Of a DNA stretch of 64,000 nt, positions 39,056-53,100 are shown one piece after another. How positions within the stretch are numbered: the first letter of the stretch is position 1; every line of letters starts with the position of its first letter. The notes beneath the pieces were generated by a model. It was given only the letters and a program-made list of their open reading frames with translations, was not told the origin of the DNA and did not search any database. The DNA is taken from positions 1 through 64,000 of the forward strand of contig PEDN01001388.1 of the NCBI GenBank assembly GCA_003864495.1, read 5' to 3'. The stretch comes from Nemopilema nomurai (taxonomy: Eukaryota; Cnidaria; Scyphozoa; Rhizostomeae; Rhizostomatidae). Made by a program: the position numbers and the translations under genes.

Positions 39056-42000
39056 CTATGTAATTTGGCGAGGTTATATATCAGGTTATAAAGTCTTTGC
39101 TGAGGTTATAACTCAAGATAATGGAAGTTATAACAGGTTCTTTTAGCCACTTTCAGGTTTCCAGACACGAAACAAGCTGGGTAATCTTTCACTTGACTTT
39201 GATGTAACATTTACCAAGGTGTCCATTATTAAAAGCTTTTATCGAAACTGAGTTAATCAGCTTTCTTTCAGTAATACTGCAACAGTCAATCATTTCAGAC
39301 TATTAGACGGATTTTGCAAAACTTACGTAGTCCGCATTTTACATTGACTTACAAGACGATCCCCTGAATTGACCAATCAGGTTTACGAATCTGACCTAAG
39401 ATTTGGCGCGAGCTTTGACAGGCAGTTTTTAGATTTCAAAATTCTCCCAACCAGCCAATTCGGATCAGTTATAATCCCTTTTAGGTTCATTTTCAAATTT
39501 TCATTTTCAAAAATTCTGCTTAGTTAATCGATCTGTGAAAAGTTCAATCATGCTAAATTAAGCAAAAGTAGGGGCAAGAATGTCGAATATGCGATGCAGT
39601 GTCAATCAACAATTCACAACTTTGTGATGGGAAGGTGGATATGGAGGTAATTAAAATCGATGTTGATATTAGTTAAAATTATACTCCCCAACAAGGATGC
39701 ACCTTCTGCCTCGGAAAAAAGGGCTCAGTTTTCTGTTTTATTATTGTTTCACTAATATCTTCATGTCTTGCCCACTTGTTGTGTTAAAGTGAATGCAAAA
39801 GTCATTCCCTAGCAAAGAATGCCACTTTTATACCTTGTGCAAAACTGAGGCAAGAGACTTTCAAACACGACACATGAACATTAAAGTGGAGATTTGAAAC
39901 CTTTTTAGAAAGCCAATCAGTTTGCTTGACTGAAAGCATACGTTTCTATCATTATAAAGCACATAATTAAAATTATATGCAGTGTTTCAAACGTTTTCAT
40001 GGCTAGTGAGCCTTTTTTGCTAATAAACTGTTGTTTTTGTAACGTACGCGAGGAATAAATAGAGGTATTATGGAGCCAACTCATGCAAGGACTTGTAAGC
40101 CACTGTTTTTGTTTCACAGTGTATAAGTTCTTCAATGGTCTTTCACCCCAGCTCTTGCATAAGTGGTCGACTTAGGGCATCAAAGCTAATATTTGTTTTG
40201 ACCCTTGCAGTACGATTTTGAAGTTTTTGCAATTCAGAAAATCAGGTTGAACAACAGCAGCCCAAAACAGAACAAAAATACCTAAATTGGGTATCTACTT
40301 ACTATACCCCTATTAAGGGTCTTCAAAGATAACTTTGGCAAGAAGGACTTAGCATATTTCAGGAACCCGACAGCTTTGGAAACTTAAAAGGAAACTGCTT
40401 CGATTTGTTTTTTTTTTCAATCAAGAGAATTGTCGATCTGTAGGATAAGGTATTTTGTTGTTTGAACAATGTCAACATTTTTTGGCAAAATCTATGATAA
40501 TACTTTTGGCGATTACAATCATATTGATAAAAGCGGTTTTGAGGAGGTATAGAATGTTTTACTCATTGTTTGTGATCCTGCATAAAATTGACAATTCTAT
40601 TTACAACCTTACTTTTTTCAATGATATTATCATTTTGTTACTCTTGGTTACGAAAATGCCGTTCTATCAAACTTGTTTCAAAATTCTATCCTCAATGATG
40701 GGTGTGCCCAAGGACAGGTGCTGCGAGTGACCACGCCTTGCCTTTTGTTTCGCGGGCTTTTGTTGGATCATCAGGTATCCAATAATCCCCAGTTCATTGT
40801 TTTGACCGTCCTTCTCATTTATAGTCACATGCTTTGGAGAACCTGTTTACCAAGCACCTGATATGACCCTCCTTCCTTTGGAGCCCTGTGAATAGTCGAT
40901 TGCAAGAAAAAGTTTCAGTTGTGAACCGCTTGATAAATGTCGGAGCACGTCGGGGCCTCACTTCGCGCAATGTGCTCATCAACCACAAGTAGTCCAGAAT
41001 AACGACACAATAGCTATCTACTGGCAATATAACGAACGTATTTTTTCGCGTGACCTTGATGACATAAGGATGCCCTAGAAACGAATCACTCTCTATTCGT
41101 GACAAAAGAAGGTAATCAGATGGTTATGAAAAGGTTTGTGTACTTCATTTATTTATTATAGTTACTTCAGCATTGAAGGAATTCTATTTCGCTTAGATAA
41201 GGGCCAATGTTGTGAAAACTTTAGTGAAGATTACATCAAACTGGCACCTATCTCGCGGTGATAAAATTTCCAAGCGAAGTTACGGAACAATAATAAGCAG
41301 GTGTCTAACTTAGTGGGAAATCATGATTCTTTGCCGAGAACGGTTGGCTGCTGAGGCACAAGTGACCCGAAAATATTTTCCTCTTGCATAAAGACTACCC
41401 TAGGTATTAGGTAAACACTGCGTAAGCGTTTACATGTCCATGATGTCTGCAGACAACAAATATGGCCCTGTTTGTAAACCGTTGTCTTAGCATCATTATG
41501 TCAATTTCCATAATTCTTCCCAGTTCAAACATGACTCCATTTGCAATAGTCTCGGAGCTTAGGGGAAGCACATTTAAAGTCTTTGTTGCATCAAGTACCT
41601 AGATTTATGGATTACTTATCTTTTTGTCATCACAAAACCATAGCGGAGGGGAAAGGGAGCTTTTCTAAAGACGCAAAAACTTCGCAACCGAATCAGTCAT
41701 ATTTAAATCCTAAACAACTTCGTGCACAACAAACTTAAAATGTACTTGTATTCATTAATCAAACAACATTTATTGAGGCATATTATTAACCATTTTGGCG
41801 AGGAATGTGTTTTAAAAGATTTTTCTTAATCAACTAGAAGATTTATCAACCAAAAGAAATTTGTTTTGGTAATGCAAAACAATTTCCTGTGACATCAGAA
41901 GACTGGCAAGAAAAAGTTTTATTCTATGAAGTTTGCTCCCTATTTTCCATGCTCTGTTTATTCAACTTCTTATGTTCCTTTTGAATACTGATTTAATAGA

Positions 42001-44444
42001 TTTAAAACAATGTATTCAACACTTCCTTTGGGCAGGGGAAGGAGAGCTGTTTTTAAGGATCATGCTTGTAGTTGTTGGAGTTTGATGTCAAACTATTAAA
42101 GATCTTAAAGAAGAAAACTAACCTTTCTTATATTCCCCCACCCAGAGCTAGCACCAACTTTTGCCACTACCTTAACATTAACCTAAGACAAATAAGAAAC
42201 AAATCCCAATTCTTATATGAGATTTATTTTAGCAAATTCAAATTATGAAAGGGTGCCAGCTATTTCCAACAGGATAAAAGTTTCTTGCTTGTTTGTCCTT
42301 TTTGAAGCTGTGATGCATTTTAACAAAATCTTAGAGTGTGACTACAGTCAAAAGATGCCATCATCATTTGTAGTGAATATGTTGCATTTTTAATATTACC
42401 ATCAAGAGAAGTGGTAAGAAAAGTATTATGGATGATCCATAAAAAGCAAGATTTTTGCTACATACGAAAAATTTTGCAGCCATATTTCACACCTAAAAAG
42501 GTGTTGGACAACCCAATTGTGCTGCATCTTTGAGAATGTTTGACAAACTGTCTGCTTTAAGCAAAAAATGATTACATGTAAATGGTTATGTTGCAGAAGT
42601 TAGCTAATTTTACGGTTCTTCAAAAATTAATGGACTTTAAACTTTGAGGCAAAGATACTAAAAGCTGGCTCAAATGCCAAGGTATTAGGCACATGCAGCA
42701 AAAAATTTCAGTCCACCAGTCCATAATATTTTTCATGGTTGAGATTCCCCTTAGATGGTTTCTAGATGTTTTTACTTTGATATCAAATGACTGTTTGATC
42801 AGCAGCTGATTAATAATCATTTTCCATTGTGATCTTTTGGAAAGCAAGGAAGTATTTTTCATTGAGATGTCATAGTTTACCTGAAAGTCATTACACTGGT
42901 TTAGGTGATGTTGTGACAAAGCATTGAATAATATTGTGCCAATGAATGATAAGATGAATATATAAGATTCATCAATATTTCCAAAAGTTTACTTTCTGTA
43001 ACCTGCACTTACAGGTCTTTAGTTTTCTCAGGACGGGTTTGGTCTGTCAAAAGATTCCTTTTCCCGGCACAGGTCAGGAATACACAAGTCGTCTTTTGCT
43101 ATGAGAAGGGTGCCAAAGTTCCATGCAGAAGAGTAATTTAAGAAGATAATTTTGGTTATCTGCTTTGATTTGATGGATTGTAAGATTGCCAATTTGACAA
43201 GTATATAATAGGAACAAAAAGCTTTAATCTTTGCCAATCTCTAACAACAATAAGCAGTTCATCCTTCAGTTGACCTCTGCCAATGTTGTTGCTGCATTGT
43301 TGTGAAGATTAATCAGGCAGGTGTTTTTTGTCCATATTGAATTTTTAGCATTTGCATATTTTGCCAGGAAATAAGCAGGTATTTACAATTTTGCCTGCTT
43401 TGAATTTTGCCATAAAGCTTGCAGCCATGAAGTTTACTATGCCATGAAGGCAAAAGTTTGAAGTCCTATTTCTGTGGAATTTTCACAAACTTTTGTTTGT
43501 ACACTGTTTGCAAATGCAATTCTTTGGCTTGTCCTTCCAAATTATAGGTTTCAATTAACAGATTTCATTGGTTCAGGAGCCAGCTAGGATTCACTAAAAA
43601 CTAATTAAATCACACTTGATTGTTTGGCTAATCTCACTTGCTAAGCTGGAACCATTTTAAAAATTCAAAATTAGTGGAGCCTTTTAAAAATTAGTGACTA
43701 ACAGAACTTCTTCAGCAAATAAAGATAATTAAGAGTTACTTGCACAAAATGAAATAAGCTTATACTCCACAGGCTATTACTAACCTGGGTCTTCGGCAGT
43801 GCTAAAAACAGTGAAACATTTACCTGTGGGTCTACTGGGGCAGTCCCAGGTTTTTCATTTTAGGGGGCCCAAAACAAAATTTTGTTGAGCCTATACAAAA
43901 TGCTATTGTTGAATTGAGTAGCATAACAGGAACTACTTTGGCACAATTTAAAGGGCCCCTTCATCTTCAAGTGAAGGCTGCTTAGAATGATATGAACTTT
44001 GTTTGGTCAAGGGGGTGAAAGTAGTTTGCAAAATACCTCCAAGTTACCATCATTTCAGCAGACTTGATACACTTTTTTCAATATTAATACTGAATATTGT
44101 TGTTGAAAAGTAAATTTAAAATTACTCCAATATTTGAAAGATTCAGCTCTCTGTTGTCCTTAATTAAGTATTTTGGAAACTTGCAAAAATTTTCCTTTGA
44201 GTAGTACTCTTTGACAAATGATTGCCGGAGTGCCACATTTGTCATTTCCTATTTTCAAGAGTCTTTCTACTTCTATTGAAGCTAAATACCTATTCTGAGC
44301 TGAATATGAGCTAAGAACATGTTGGGTGTAATGTTTCGTTATTTTTGTTTTTCAAGAACGTTTGAGCAACTTTGATTCAGTGCTTATAGATGTTTTTTGA
44401 TCCAGGGAGAGGTTTTGCAAGCAAAGAATAACTGATATCAAAAT

Positions 44445-44480
44445 GTGGTTTTGTAATTGTGGTTTTGTAATTGTGGTTTT
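44445..44480. repeat. 14-bp tandem repeat, about 2.6 copies
   Basis: The unit GTGGTTTTGTAATT repeats at 44445 and 44459 and partly at 44473. Confidence 0.8.
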
Positions 44481-47400
44481 TCTTTGATTACTTAAAGCTA
44501 GATATCAAAAGTAGATATCAACATCATGGTCTTCAGTTCAGTCTGCAAAAACAGTTGATGCTTCAAACCCTTTGTCATGTCTTAAGGCTGGAATGTATTT
44601 ATGGGCATTAGCCCTCCAGTGGTTTCTCAACTGACTCCTTTTGTCATCAACTGCCTCTCCATCTCGTCCCTTTTCTGGAAACCAACTTCCTCTCCATCCA
44701 TGTTTTCTTTAACCTTCCACTTGTCTGTCTCAGACATTTTACTGGTCTGATCTTGGCTCCTGATTGGCTTTATTGGTTCTCCAGTGGTCTTTCTAGATCC
44801 ACCATTTGCTGTTGTCAGACCCAACTTTTGCGTTGCCTGTTCTAACTAACCAACCTTTGTGGTTTAGGGATTAATCAGCAATTTCAAATGGTTCTCAAGA
44901 CTAGATTTCTTGCCCGCCTATTGATTCAATAAAAAATGTATTTTTTCACAGTTTGAAGTTTCACCGCAATGGAGTTTTCAGCATTCTTTAATTTAGCCTG
45001 CAGAAGTGGTTTTGCATGAAATTATCACTACCTTTTGGTACTCATGGCAACTGGAGTTTAGCCTGATCCACTTGTCTTTCGTATCAGGTTAACGTCTGAA
45101 GTATCCTGTAATGCTGTCTTTCAATTTTCGCTTAAAATTTCTCGCGCAAATAATGAACTAATTCATATGCCCTAGTCCCTCTACCGCTATTAGGTTATTC
45201 ATGAAGCAACAGGGGATTGTTCCTTTATATACTTAAATGCATTCAATTTAGCCAGTTTTTAGCTCTCTCTCGGGACTGGCTTTAGAAGCGTATACCATGG
45301 GAAGAGCCATTTACCACAAATAGAAGAATTAAGTCAAGTCATCTCCGCTTTAATATCTTTTTAATGACTATGTTTTATGATTTTCATAATTTTCAGGAGA
45401 GGTTTTCTGGCGGATGCGAAGTAGAACTCTTGAAGGTTTAACAATGTTGTCATTAAATGTCTTGTTCTTGGTCATATGCTTTTTACCCGTTATCACTCCT
45501 CTTTTCCTGATGTCAGAGCTATGCTGAAGGAATTGAACTATAAAGTAATTGGATCCAATATCTAATAGGGTGATTTGGCTGAACCAAACTGATTTGCATT
45601 GATCTGCATTACAAGCCCCGTTTCTAACTTAATCAAAACTCCTGGATTTTTGTGGTTCAGTTTTGGTACTAGGCTGGGCTGGTACTGATCATGTGTCTGT
45701 GGGGCGTATTTAGGGTTTTGTAGATAGTCTGTAAAGTCCTTGTGTGAATGGGGCATGGCATCTTCTTGCTAAATCCATTCCGGACATTGAGCTTGCTGTA
45801 AGGATCCTCTTTACATTGCTTATAATGATTTCCGCATCGTAGTGCCCAATTATGGCCACACCTCCATTGACAGCAATTCACTGTCGTTCATAGCACACTA
45901 CGACCGACCTCTGCAATGTATAGCTAGTTGCCGTATTCTTACCTGAGATGGTAATCATTCGGATCTAGAGGTAAACATTAATTTTGCAGGCATGTGTTTT
46001 AACAGTAAACAACTTTATTCCTATGAGATGCATAGCAATTCAATGGGTCAAAGTATTGTTCGAAAAGTGGTGGATTTCACAATAGCTTTTGCAATATCGG
46101 CTCGGTCACTTTCAACGAATTACCACCATTTGCAACGGCATATTTGATATAAAACCACTCTTCCTCTAATAATCAGTTTTGTTTTTATTCATTCCAGTTC
46201 TCCTTGTTGATGTTAGTTTTAATTGTGTTATCTCAATGGTAAATGTCCAAGAAAAAAACAAGGAAAAGCCTCTGTCCCCGATTGACCTTGAAATGTTTAA
46301 TTTTTCATGGAAGCTTTTGAAAATACTAAGAAGATGGGCTGATAAAAAAGCGCCTGAAAAGAAAAGTGGCGAACAGATAAAAAGATCACGGTTTTTCTGT
46401 CTCCGAGAAAATAGCTGGGAAAGGATGGCAGCGAATGGATACCATTGAAGCCGCTTGTGTTTGTACTTCTGTGAAAAATTAAGTAAAAATCAATATTATT
46501 CAAGAACATTTCTAGTCAAGAGATAACATAACTTACAATTTCATATTGTTCATTGACCCTGCGTGTTTAGAGTCAATCCAAACAGAACATGCCGCCCCTT
46601 TTCAAGAAATATTGCGCACGTCCTCTAGACCCTGAGGTTAGTTTGTCTTTGTTGAAATGTTTGATGATGAATCACGCGCTTCGCAATTTAAGTAAAAGTC
46701 GCAATTTCTCGACGTTCCTCCTTCCAAATGCCAAAAATCAGCGCATTCATAATACAGCTTGCTGGAGTATTGCTCAGAGTCCAGAAAAATTACCGGCTGC
46801 ACGGCTGGGAGTCGGAGAAAGGTTTTGCCTGATAATGTCGTATTTGTGGAAGGATTATTAGCTATTTTTTATATAAACAACGAAAGTGGTTGTTAGAAGA
46901 AAAATATTTTTTCGTTGGTAATTAGGAAGGTTTGAATTATGCAAATTGCAGCCGGAGGAAAGTTATAATTTTTTCTGGACTCTGGTATTGCTTAGTCATT
47001 GATTGAAGTGTTGAACAATCAGTATGCCCCTAGCTTATCAGTGAAAATCCACCTTGCTTTATGTGTAGGTGCCCTTTCTAAAGTTAACACAAAATTACCT
47101 AAGAATACAGATCAAGCACAAGACACACTATGCACTCAAAACAGCTTTGTCGCTAGGTAATATCCTTTTTATTGGAAAACAACTAGGTTTCGCCTGACAC
47201 TCGTATTGCAGGTTGACTTTCAAACGTTGCCATCATGGTAATGAAGAAAGCTTCACCCTCATGTTTCCCCATACGTTTTCACTCAAACTGGTGCCATTTC
47301 CCAACTGACACAAGCTTAAGTCGCAAGACCACTGGCATTCGCACTGAATGCTACTTTCTGCGTGCCCGAATTGACCTTTTTGATGTCATACCCCCAAAGT

Positions 47401-50109
47401 TGCTTTAAAGAAACTTTACTATAGACATTTTTATTGTTAGTTTCGCGTTGAAATCTGATGAAAGCGATCTTAAGCTTCAATAAAACTGCATGTTTTCTTT
47501 CAAATGAAACTCTACCGACCAGATAATGTCCCTGTCAATAACTGTTGAGTTTTGAGATAGCGAACATTGTGCACAGCGCCTCATAATAATTTTATGTTGA
47601 CGATCTTTCCTGGACAACACGTGGCTATTGAGTCGTTATCTGGAGTCATGCAGCGGCATCTCCAAACCAAGACTTCAGAATTATGTTTGCTAAAGGAAAA
47701 AAGCCCGGTACTGTTTTTCGGCCTGTGTTTGAAGTAAATAGACCAGACTGTTTCTAGCTGTGTTGGTAGAACTTCTATTTATCATTTTCTTATCATAATC
47801 CCCAACCCATCAAAGGCCTATAATTACACCTCCATTGCAAATATGGCGGGAAAGTCCGCTCCTTCACAAGGGCCTTTGATCAGCTGCACACACCCTAATG
47901 GGAAAGAGTTGTCTACTAATGCGCATTTGCCTGTCCATCATGTGTCCCTGGGGGTGGCTGGCGCCGTGTTCGTTGTTGCATTCCTCTACCATTGTTGAAA
48001 TCCTATCTCGCATTACAAGCATTCCTTTCATGGTACAAACTTCAATAAGTGACGTATCGCTGCAATATCTGCTTTCAAAATATGGACTCCATGTAACAGG
48101 TAGCAAAAATAGCACTGCAGGTGCTTATATGTAAGCGCGTCAGGGGGTCGCCCACAAGCCTCGCTTCTGTCGCCAATAGACAATCAAGGACGTATTATTG
48201 CTATCGGAATATCGCAGGAAGTAGCACTTTGGAGCAGAGGAGGTATGCATAGCCGATATTTTGTTGTCTTTGTTGTTTTATTGGCAGCTGTTTATTGTTT
48301 GTGTCGCTACTTACGGTCTGGGACTACCCGCGCGTTGGCTGGGCAGGCCTGGTAATTCGCATACCTTTAGACACATACCTTTCAGGTTTCGCATATATGC
48401 ATCATATCCCGCATGCAAGATTCCTGTATTGCCTATAATCAGGATTTCGTCCGCAGATCGGTCATAGCTCTAGCTTGTTTTCGGCAGGTGACAATTTCTT
48501 ATATGGCCGCAAATATGGTCGTTACAAGCCATTCCTTTCTTGAAATAACTCTAAGTTTTGTAACTCAGCTTCAAGAAAATTCCATGTCTTCGCTCTGGGC
48601 TCATACTTGAGATCTGCTGTACCGATTCTGGTCTTTAAATGCTTCTACGAGAAGTTGTTTTTACGAATCAACATCGCCACCATTAGACTCCGTCTATGTT
48701 CCAGTCGATCTCTTTGTTCGTGAATCAAGCTTCGCGTAGTTTGACAAGTGTCCCTTTTCATCCTTAAGTGTTGCAATTTGTTGCCGAGATTTTCTTAATC
48801 TTTTTTAGAAGCTTTCGTTGGATTTATAAACTAACCCCATCCACAAGCTTAAGACCTTCGTAGGACAAGTTACCGTTTACACAAACATGATCGCAAAACT
48901 GATGGATTGACTGTTTCGTTTATAAAACAGATTTTCTTGTTCAGAGATTGATTCGAAAAGCCCAGTGTTAGTGAGAAGCATCGAGGCATTCTCGTCCTGT
49001 TGCCCTTAAATTATTAACGCCAGCGATATCTGTAGGTGTTTTTCATTAGGAGACATAAGCTATTGTTAACGACCAATAATTCTGCTTCTTTGTATCCAAT
49101 CAGTTCCCCGCGTTTTCACAAACAGTGATTTGTCCTTGATTTGCAAAGTGCTCGTGGAAGCGATTCTCAACGGGATTTAGCGATAAATACTTAGCGATAT
49201 ATGCGGACGTATTGTACAACGGGACTACGCGAACGATTGCGTGCTTCCCAACGGACAATGCGAGAGTCGGCGAAAAACGGTGTTGAATTTCTGTTTATTT
49301 TGAAGAGATTTGCTCATAGACAGTTTACTTATTAATTGCGGACCGAAATAGAAAATCAATTTTGACCCGAACGGTTGCCTGTTTTTACGACAAGAATTAG
49401 CCTCATCATGGCTTTGTTTCCAAAATCATCAGTATTTTCCTCAACTCGTAATATTTCATCAATCCCAAGTAGACTTTAACAATTTCCTTCAGATTACAAT
49501 GAATGTTTTGCTCACCTAAGTAACTTCAAAAATTCGCAGGGGGTTAGTTGATTGCCATATGTAAAGTTGCATTGGTGTGAATTTCTCAAGTAGACTTTCC
49601 TATAGATCTAGCAAACGAAACACTTGAGTATCTTTTTGAATGCCTCATTCTTCAAAATCTTTTAAGTTTTTCATGCTTTATTGTTTTGCTGTTATTATTA
49701 TTGTTGTTATTATCAAGTGCTATTACCTGTCTATGATTATATAATAATAAAACTAACGACTATAACCATTCGAGTATATCCTATTTTGTTCTGCATGCGC
49801 AACGAAACTTGGGCTACCTCTGATCTTCTATCTTTCTTGCAGCGTACAATTTTATTATTTATAAAATAAAGACATTTACCTACGCCAGCCAAATAAAAAT
49901 TACCTAATCAAGATATACTTGTAAATTTGGCAGTGATGCAAAGTTTTGTGAAGAGAAAATAATACGACTATTACCTTATCTATTCGTGTCCTAGACAGGC
50001 TCTTATTCAGAATAAGATTGGTTGTTGTGACGCCATTTTAGACCCTAGCTGGTTGTGATTCTTTGCTATAAAGAGTTATAAATACATGTATTCTTTCAGG
50101 TGAAGTTGC

Positions 50110-50136
50110 ATGGTGAATGGGGTCAGATCGTTATGA
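50110..50136 (+). promoter_or_regulatory. Possible upstream ORF overlapping the transporter start by ATGA
   Basis: An eight-codon frame opens at ATG 50110 and its TGA (50134–50136) overlaps the transporter's first in-frame ATG (50133–50135). If transcription and the start are as proposed, this layout could tune translation. It is not relevant if the true start lies in an earlier exon, since the main frame is open back to the acceptor at 50099. Confidence 0.4.
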
Positions 50137-53100
50137 TTGAAGGGAGAAGACCTTCTGCCGAATCAGACTGCGGGTCGATTGGAGAATTTGAACAGGAGTC
50201 CATCATCTACTCTGAAGACAACACAAAATGCGGATGGAACAAATGCAAGCCAGAGGGACTGCAGAGGCTCAACACTCCGAAATGGTTTTTGTTCTTTCTA
50301 GTCTGCTATTCTGCTGCACAAGGTACGATTTGCCACAGTTTTAGCTTCTTGGTAGCCCGATTTCACCCGTCGATTATTTCGAATTCAAGCTTTACAGCCG
50401 TTTTCATCTGGGGAAACATTTATGTTTCAAATAAACGCCATCGGCGTCTAGTCAGCCCTATAAGGTTTACCCTGGTGCTCACTCGAAATTCTGGCTAAAC
50501 ATTAAGTTTGTGCAGTTCCATCTAGAAGTTGACATGCTGAGCAAACAATTTAGAATGTATCAATGGTGATAGAGAATGTTGTGACAAGCCACCAGGCATT
50601 CAACGTTTTGTTTATTTCTCGGCAAGCCACCAGGCATTGTCACCCTGAAAGGTCGAGTTTAAAAAGCAATGCGAAAGTCATGACCTTCTAGGGTATAAAA
50701 CATTTAAGGATCAGGTAAACGTTGCATTGAAAATTGTTTTATGCCATTGCCTCAATGAATTTCCTCAAACATTGTATCTTGAATGGTCCATAATGCTTCA
50801 CCGGAATTTTTAAAAACATAACTGTGAAATGATGGAGCAAGGCCATAGAATTTTATGCTGAAATAACAAAGTCGAGCGTGCTGCGACGAAGAACAGATTT
50901 TGTCGTACATAAGGCTCGTTTGTGAATTGAGATTTGGTAGAGCACTGCTGAACCAATCAACAAACCAGGTAGTTGGTTTATTGAATGCCGTTTAACCAAT
51001 CAAATCAAGAGAATGCTCCACATTTATTACAATGTCGCTTTAGGAAGACACCACAACCGACCGAATTTCTACGTTTTGGCCTGACAGAATGCTGGTCACG
51101 GCATAATTTTTGGGCAATTTCAAAATGGTTAACTGACTGAATGTTGTTGAATTCGGTCACAGGTTTATGACAACCCTACTTGTCCACTGAAAACAACCTG
51201 CCTCATTCTGTTAAAACGAGTTTGTTATTGCCTGGAGTCGTTATTTACTTTTGAAGTCCAGATTATATGAGCATAACAAGACACAGAAATGATCAGATAT
51301 ATCTTGTCCCAGCCATCTTTTCTACGGTATCTCTGCTATCTCTTCTACGGTACGCACCAGGCCTAAAGCAGCCCAAATCATGCAGATCAATAGTCCTTTA
51401 TCTGCAGGTGATCTGTCTTGTCAATTACTTTGTTTACTGCCTTAGCACTAGTTTTTCGTGTTGTCCAGATTAAGGCACTATTTTTGTACAAATTGTAAAT
51501 CACCTTCCACCTGTCATTAAAACTACCTATCAAACGCGTATCTTACAGAACTGATTTTACCATAATAATTTAATCATATATACAAGACAGCATAGTTATT
51601 TGTAAATGCCTGCTTCTTCTGAGGACGTTTAATCAGTATCTTTGCCATGAGAGTTAGCAAAAATTGCCATGAAGCTGCAGCTTGCGTGTATGGAAATTCT
51701 AATAATCATTATCAATTCGAAACCCTGATTACAGGCACGTATAAGCCCCTCCGCCTACGCGAAGCAAACGATTCTGTTGCATTTAAAATCTTTCTGTTGA
51801 TCGACCAGTGCAAACACCGCTGATTGATTCTAAAAACTAATACCTTCATCAGCAATCACCCGAGGCATCAATAATTTACAGACGTTTGGCCTAAATGGTT
51901 TACCAGCCGCAATTTAACATGTCCATCTTTGTGGCTTTCAGCCCCTGGTGGGTGTCCAGTGGCTCAATGACATTGTTGTTGTCAATTATGTGTTGGCTGA
52001 ATATCTCCCTGAATAGCCTTTCTCACTGCTCTAATGCCTTAGGTATTTAGTTACCTTTTTTGACATTAATTTTCTACTGGTTTGTCCTATAGATCAGAAT
52101 GCTAAGCCGTTTACGTTATCATTGATTTACTCATCATTGAAGTTTTTGGAATTTAATGTCTTGATCTCCATGAACTTTCACGTTGATAAGCCTGGAAAAT
52201 CAGAATTGATTGATAATAAAGGCGAATTTTAAAATAAAAGCTGGTTGAAAATAATAGCTTTATGTCTTTTTGACAAAAACAGCCGGCGTGAGAAGTCGAC
52301 GCTGGTTTTCAAGCAACTTTCAAGCTCCAACCCCTCCATCCTTCCCCCTCCATCCTTCCCTCTCCATCCTTCCCCCTCCATCCTTCCCTCTCCATCCTTC
52401 CCCCTCCATCCTTCCCCCTCCATCCTTCCCCTCCATCCTTCCCCCTCCATCCTTCCCCCCCTCCCCCTCCCCCTCCATCCTTCCCCTCCTCCCCCCTCCC
52501 CCCATTCGACCTTACCATCTTTTGCAGGTTTAGTTTGTCTTGAAGTTCTGGGTGTGGAAATATTAGCGTGCGCGGCATTTTAACCCCCTTTCGTAATGAC
52601 ATTGCAGTGAATATGTTGTCGTTGCTGCCTTAATATCTCCATTATGGATTCAATCATTCTCATGCTCCTGCGCAGTGACATGATCGCCTTCGTTTCAGGA
52701 ATGATTGTACAAGGCTTCACAAACGTAGGCCTATCCACATTGGAGAAGCAGTTCAAGCTCAGTAGCAAGGAGTCTGGTACTATTGTAGCAGCGAAGGAGA
52801 TATCGTCGCTGTTGCTAATCGCTTTCTTGAGCTATTATGGAAGTTTTGGGCACAAGCCGAAATATTTGGCCGTTGGGGCCCTGGTTACCGCATTCGGAAG
52901 CTTGCTGTACGTTCTCCCGCACTTGCTTATAGGAGAGTACATACCAGTTAAAGACATTGGTGCTTTTAAGAATAGGGGTGTATGTCTTGCTTTGTCTTCC
53001 ATAAACAGCACGTTAGAGACAGCGCGGTGTCACGTTTTGGGACAATCAGAATGGTACTATATGTTCACGTTCATTTCTGCTAAGCTGCTTCTTGGGGCCG

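Larger units (their letters stand above)
36126..50099. other. Long gene-poor interval
   Basis: About 14 kb with no exon I can defend on either strand. Open frames are short and show no family motifs. The interval contains a possible small inverted-repeat element (38660–39055), a 14-bp tandem repeat (44445–44480) and a TTATT/GTT simple repeat near 49680–49712. Its right end presumably holds the promoter and one or more untranslated first exons of the transporter gene, because an acceptor (CAG) precedes 50100. Confidence 0.45.

Noticed and set aside
40455..41105. Open frames of 91 and 96 codons on opposite strands, one hydrophobic, considered as a receptor fragment
   Set aside because: No conserved receptor motif or supporting exon could be found.
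47864..48134. Overlapping 78–83-codon open frames on both strands
   Set aside because: No splice partners, no recognisable motif, and in an interval with no other exons; likely chance.
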